Part shown: positions 7,178 to 8,553 of the stretch, piece after piece | Layout: each line of letters starts with the position of its first letter | Position numbering within the stretch: the first letter of the stretch is position 1 | Assembly: GCA_030536195.1 (NCBI GenBank) | Contig: JAUNQL010000035.1 | Span: 1-8,553, forward strand | From: Clostridia bacterium | GTDB lineage: Bacteria > Bacillota > Clostridia > Oscillospirales > Acutalibacteraceae | DNA length: 8,553 nucleotides | Reading direction: 5' to 3' | The notes under the pieces: model-generated | The model's database searches: none | The model's input: only the letters and a program-made list of their open reading frames with translations | Told to the model about the DNA's origin: nothing | Program-made: the position numbers and the translations under genes

Positions 7178-8010
7178 TTTAGCGCCTCCTTTACATTGAG
7201 AATAAGTGGAAATGATAAAAACAAAATATAAGCTATTAATCCAACAAGAGTATATGGATTGCTGATATCCGACATCGCAATTGACGGTACTACTTCAGAA
7301 CTCATGCCACCTTTTGCATAGCAAAAACTAAGCACAACAATAAGTACTACAAAGTACACAAGAATTAGTACATCTTTAAAACCAAATCGATATATCGAAT
7401 AGTTCGTACGGCGCTTTCCGCCGTATCCGCGAGCTCTCATACTGTCGGCCGTTGTGATGCCACTTTCAAACGCCCACGTTGTGAGCGATGACAGCACATC
7501 AACTCGGCTCTCCTGACCTATACAAGCTCGCGCCGTCGATATCTGGCGCGCTTTCCTCTGATAATTCGGTATAAATCGAAGGATTAATGTAAATATTAAA
7601 GATATCGACGGTATTATTGGTCCAAATATGTATACAAATTTATCTGACGTCATAAGTTTGTTATACGAAGAGAACCACACGAGCATTGCTACCATCATTG
7701 TAGCAAAGATAATACCGAAGAAGAGTCCTTCGAAAGTAAATTCCCTACCAAAGTAATAGAACAGAATTGTCGATCCATAGTTGTTGATAAGTGCATTGAT
7801 GAGAGTAATAAGCAAAAATACTGGAATCATCAATAGCAACAACTTAATAGAGTCACGTCCCTTGATTGAAACAAGAAGCAATATTGATAGAACAACAGAT
7901 GCTATAAGGAAATATGGATGCTGGAACAACATGCCAAAGACAATCGCGCCGATAAAAAACACAAAGTTAATTATCGGATTTACTGATGCAAACCTGCAGT
8001 TTTCGCCCAT
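7150..8010 (-). CDS. ecfT: ECF transporter transmembrane coupling protein (EcfT)
   Basis: A 286-residue membrane protein that couples ATP hydrolysis by the fused ATPase to toppling of the S component. Hydrophobic segments are at about 10-28, 30-48, 56-75, 95-113, 126-145, 212-231 and 252-272. The cytoplasmic coupling region between them contains the two short Ala-Arg-Gly-type motifs of the family: ARA at 160-162 (in ISTARACIG) and ARG at 193-195 (in SMRARGYGG), which dock into the ATPase domains. The start at 8010 is preferred because AAGGAGG (8018-8024) is 7 bases upstream; ATG at 8016 is too close to that site, and the upstream in-frame ATG at 8064 lies inside the riboswitch terminator. It is the first gene after the cobalamin riboswitch. 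By organisation it corresponds to the CbrV type. Confidence 0.92.
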   Translation of the reverse strand: MGENCRFASVNPIINFVFFIGAIVFGMLFQHPYFLIASVVLSILLLVSIKGRDSIKLLLLMIPVFLLITLINALINNYGSTILFYYFGREFTFEGLFFGIIFATMMVAMLVWFSSYNKLMTSDKFVYIFGPIIPSISLIFTLILRFIPNYQRKARQISTARACIGQESRVDVLSSLTTWAFESGITTADSMRARGYGGKRRTNYSIYRFGFKDVLILVYFVVLIVVLSFCYAKGGMSSEVVPSIAMSDISNPYTLVGLIAYILFLSFPLILNVKEALKWQILRSRI

Positions 8011-8017
8011 ATCCATA

Positions 8018-8024
8018 CCTCCTT
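8018..8024 (-). promoter_or_regulatory. Ribosome binding site fixing the ecfT start
   Basis: AAGGAGG on the minus strand, 7 bases before ATG 8008-8010. It lies just after the terminator T-run, so it is transcribed only when the leader terminator is not used. Confidence 0.85.
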
Positions 8025-8035
8025 CATAAAAAATT

Positions 8036-8074
8036 GCAAAACAAAAAGTCGTGGTAGAAATCATCTACCACGAC
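8036..8074 (-). terminator. Intrinsic terminator of the cobalamin riboswitch (expression platform)
   Basis: A perfect 11-bp stem (arms 8048-8058 and 8064-8074, GTCGTGGTAGA and complement) with a 5-base loop, followed on the minus strand by TTTTTGTTTT (8038-8047). It sits between the aptamer and ecfT, where it would stop transcription when cobalamin is bound. An antiterminator pairing was not convincingly identified. This is the strongest hairpin of the window. Confidence 0.92.
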
Positions 8075-8093
8075 CGTTTTTACGTGACAAAAT

Positions 8094-8129
8094 AAACCCT
8101 TAAAAGCCGCACTCCCGCAGCAAAGGTTT
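8094..8129 (-). other. Linker hairpin between aptamer and terminator (possible P13 or antiterminator part)
   Basis: On the minus strand an inner stem GCTGC/GCGGC (8106-8121, one G-T pair, loop GGGAGT) is flanked by outer arms AAACCTT (8123-8129) and AAGGGTTT (8094-8101, one bulged G). In cobalamin riboswitches a downstream hairpin (P13) makes a loop contact with the aptamer; position fits, but I found no convincing complementary loop in the aptamer. Confidence 0.35.
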
Positions 8130-8132
8130 TTA

Positions 8133-8329
8133 AAACATTATCGACATCCTGGCTTGTGCCATAAAACGTATATAAAGCTACCTTCTCAGATTACTCCAAT
8201 GGCCGACTCACGCCGCGCTCTATACACTCCTGCACTTACAGTAGCGGGAACTGCTCCGGACTCTAACCGGTATTTCCTAATTTTCGCGCCTGTCCAATAT
8301 CGGACAGCCTTGCGCTCAACATAATGTTT
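8133..8329 (-). ncRNA. Cobalamin (vitamin B12) riboswitch aptamer
   Basis: On the minus strand the leader shows the cobalamin core in order. The closing P1 stem is AAACATTAT (8321-8329) with ATAATGTTT (8133-8141), a perfect 9-bp pairing. Next comes an arm with CTGTCC/GGACAG (8290-8307) and flanking GCGC pairs. The conserved core around CCGG...GTCCGGAGC...CCCGC.ACTGTAAG follows, then GGCCATTGGAG...CTGAGAAGG, and finally the B12 box AAGCCAGGA near 8146-8154. This matches the family consensus in order and spacing. Bound cobalamin is expected to favour the terminator at 8036-8074 and switch off the downstream transporter genes. The aptamer follows the promoter at 8349-8376 by about 15-20 bases. 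Whether it prefers adenosyl- or methyl-/aqua-cobalamin cannot be said from this reading. Confidence 0.92.
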
Positions 8330-8348
8330 CTATTCAATTTGCGAAATG

Positions 8349-8376
8349 ATTATATCACTTTCCCCAAAAAATGCAA
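8349..8376 (-). promoter_or_regulatory. Promoter of the riboswitch/ECF operon
   Basis: On the minus strand a perfect -10 TATAAT (8349-8354) lies 16 bases after TTGCAT (8371-8376; TTG of the -35 consensus is kept). Transcription should start near 8342, directly ahead of the P1 stem of the cobalamin aptamer. Confidence 0.65.
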
Positions 8377-8507
8377 GATTGTTTAGCCATATTACAAATT
8401 TGATATATGTTCGCTATTCACAGACGTCCTCCATTATTAAATATATTTTATACGCGTACATAAATCTACAATTGTTTGTGGAGTATTAAGTTACAGAATA
8501 AATAATA

Positions 8508-8553
8508 AAGGAGGAGAGAAATTATGGTAGATTTCAAAAAAAATCAGCAAGAA
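8508..8553 (+). CDS. Start of an unknown gene, cut by the window edge
   Basis: A strong ribosome site AAGGAGGA (8508-8515) stands 8 bases before ATG at 8524-8526, which opens a frame that runs to the window end (8553). Only ten residues are visible: MVDFKKNQQE, polar and Lys/Gln-rich, with no signal peptide in sight. The coding part is 8524-8553. It is the only plus-strand gene and is divergent from the B12 operon, about 180 bases from that operon's promoter. No function can be given. The 8377-8507 stretch before it is AT-rich and should hold its promoter, but I found no clear -35/-10 pair. Confidence 0.7.

Noticed and set aside
8417..8447. Possible plus-strand promoter (TTCACA with TATATT)
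   Set aside because: The spacer would be 19 bases and the region is generally AT-rich, so the match is not convincing.
8451..8458. Eight-base palindrome TACGCGTA in the divergent intergenic region
   Set aside because: Too short to support an operator call; expected by chance at this scale.
1..8553. CRISPR array, tRNA, rRNA, insertion sequence or phage genes
   Set aside because: No spaced direct repeats, cloverleaf, rRNA core, transposase or phage motif was seen on either strand.

Overview
The window reads as chromosomal DNA of a low-to-middle GC Gram-positive anaerobe, most likely class Clostridia (Lachnospiraceae or a relative). The signs are strong AGGAGG-type ribosome sites, a short lysine-led lipoprotein signal, an energy-coupling factor (ECF) vitamin transporter, a stand-alone GMP synthase ATP-pyrophosphatase subunit and a CofE-like protein in a bacterium. 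The taxonomic call is inference. All complete genes lie on the minus strand; a single gene starts on the plus strand at the right edge.

Right part (about 8376 down to 4414, minus strand): one transcription unit that I read as a vitamin B12 (cobamide) uptake operon. It starts with a sigma-A-like promoter (8349-8376), then a long leader with a cobalamin riboswitch aptamer (about 8133-8329) and a very strong intrinsic terminator (8036-8074) before the first gene. The genes follow in the order EcfT transmembrane coupling protein, a fused double-ATPase EcfA, an S (substrate-binding) membrane component of CbrT type, and a small DUF4430 lipoprotein. The first three genes overlap one another and the fourth follows after 12 bases. 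An intrinsic terminator (4414-4438) closes the unit. The operon carries its own T, A and S parts, so it looks like a dedicated (group I) ECF transporter rather than an S component sharing a housekeeping module. The lipoprotein is the least understood part and is a candidate extracellular cobamide-capture protein.

Middle (4361 to 2397): uvrB, the nucleotide excision repair helicase subunit, with a TTG start chosen by its ribosome site. It is followed by two inverted repeats, one a plausible terminator and the other a near-perfect palindrome of unknown role.

Left part (2283 to 32): a promoter and a two-gene unit made of a CofE-like (F420-0:L-glutamate ligase family) protein and the ATP-pyrophosphatase subunit of GMP synthase, 20 bases apart. 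The GMP synthase lacks the glutamine amidotransferase half found in most bacterial GuaA proteins; a partner would have to be encoded elsewhere. The CofE-like protein has no F420 genes beside it, so its substrate is unknown.

The most notable content is the riboswitch-controlled ECF/DUF4430 operon. Its parts are known families, but the role of the lipoprotein and the pairing of a CofE-like enzyme with GMP synthase are open questions. I saw no CRISPR array, tRNA, rRNA or insertion sequence.
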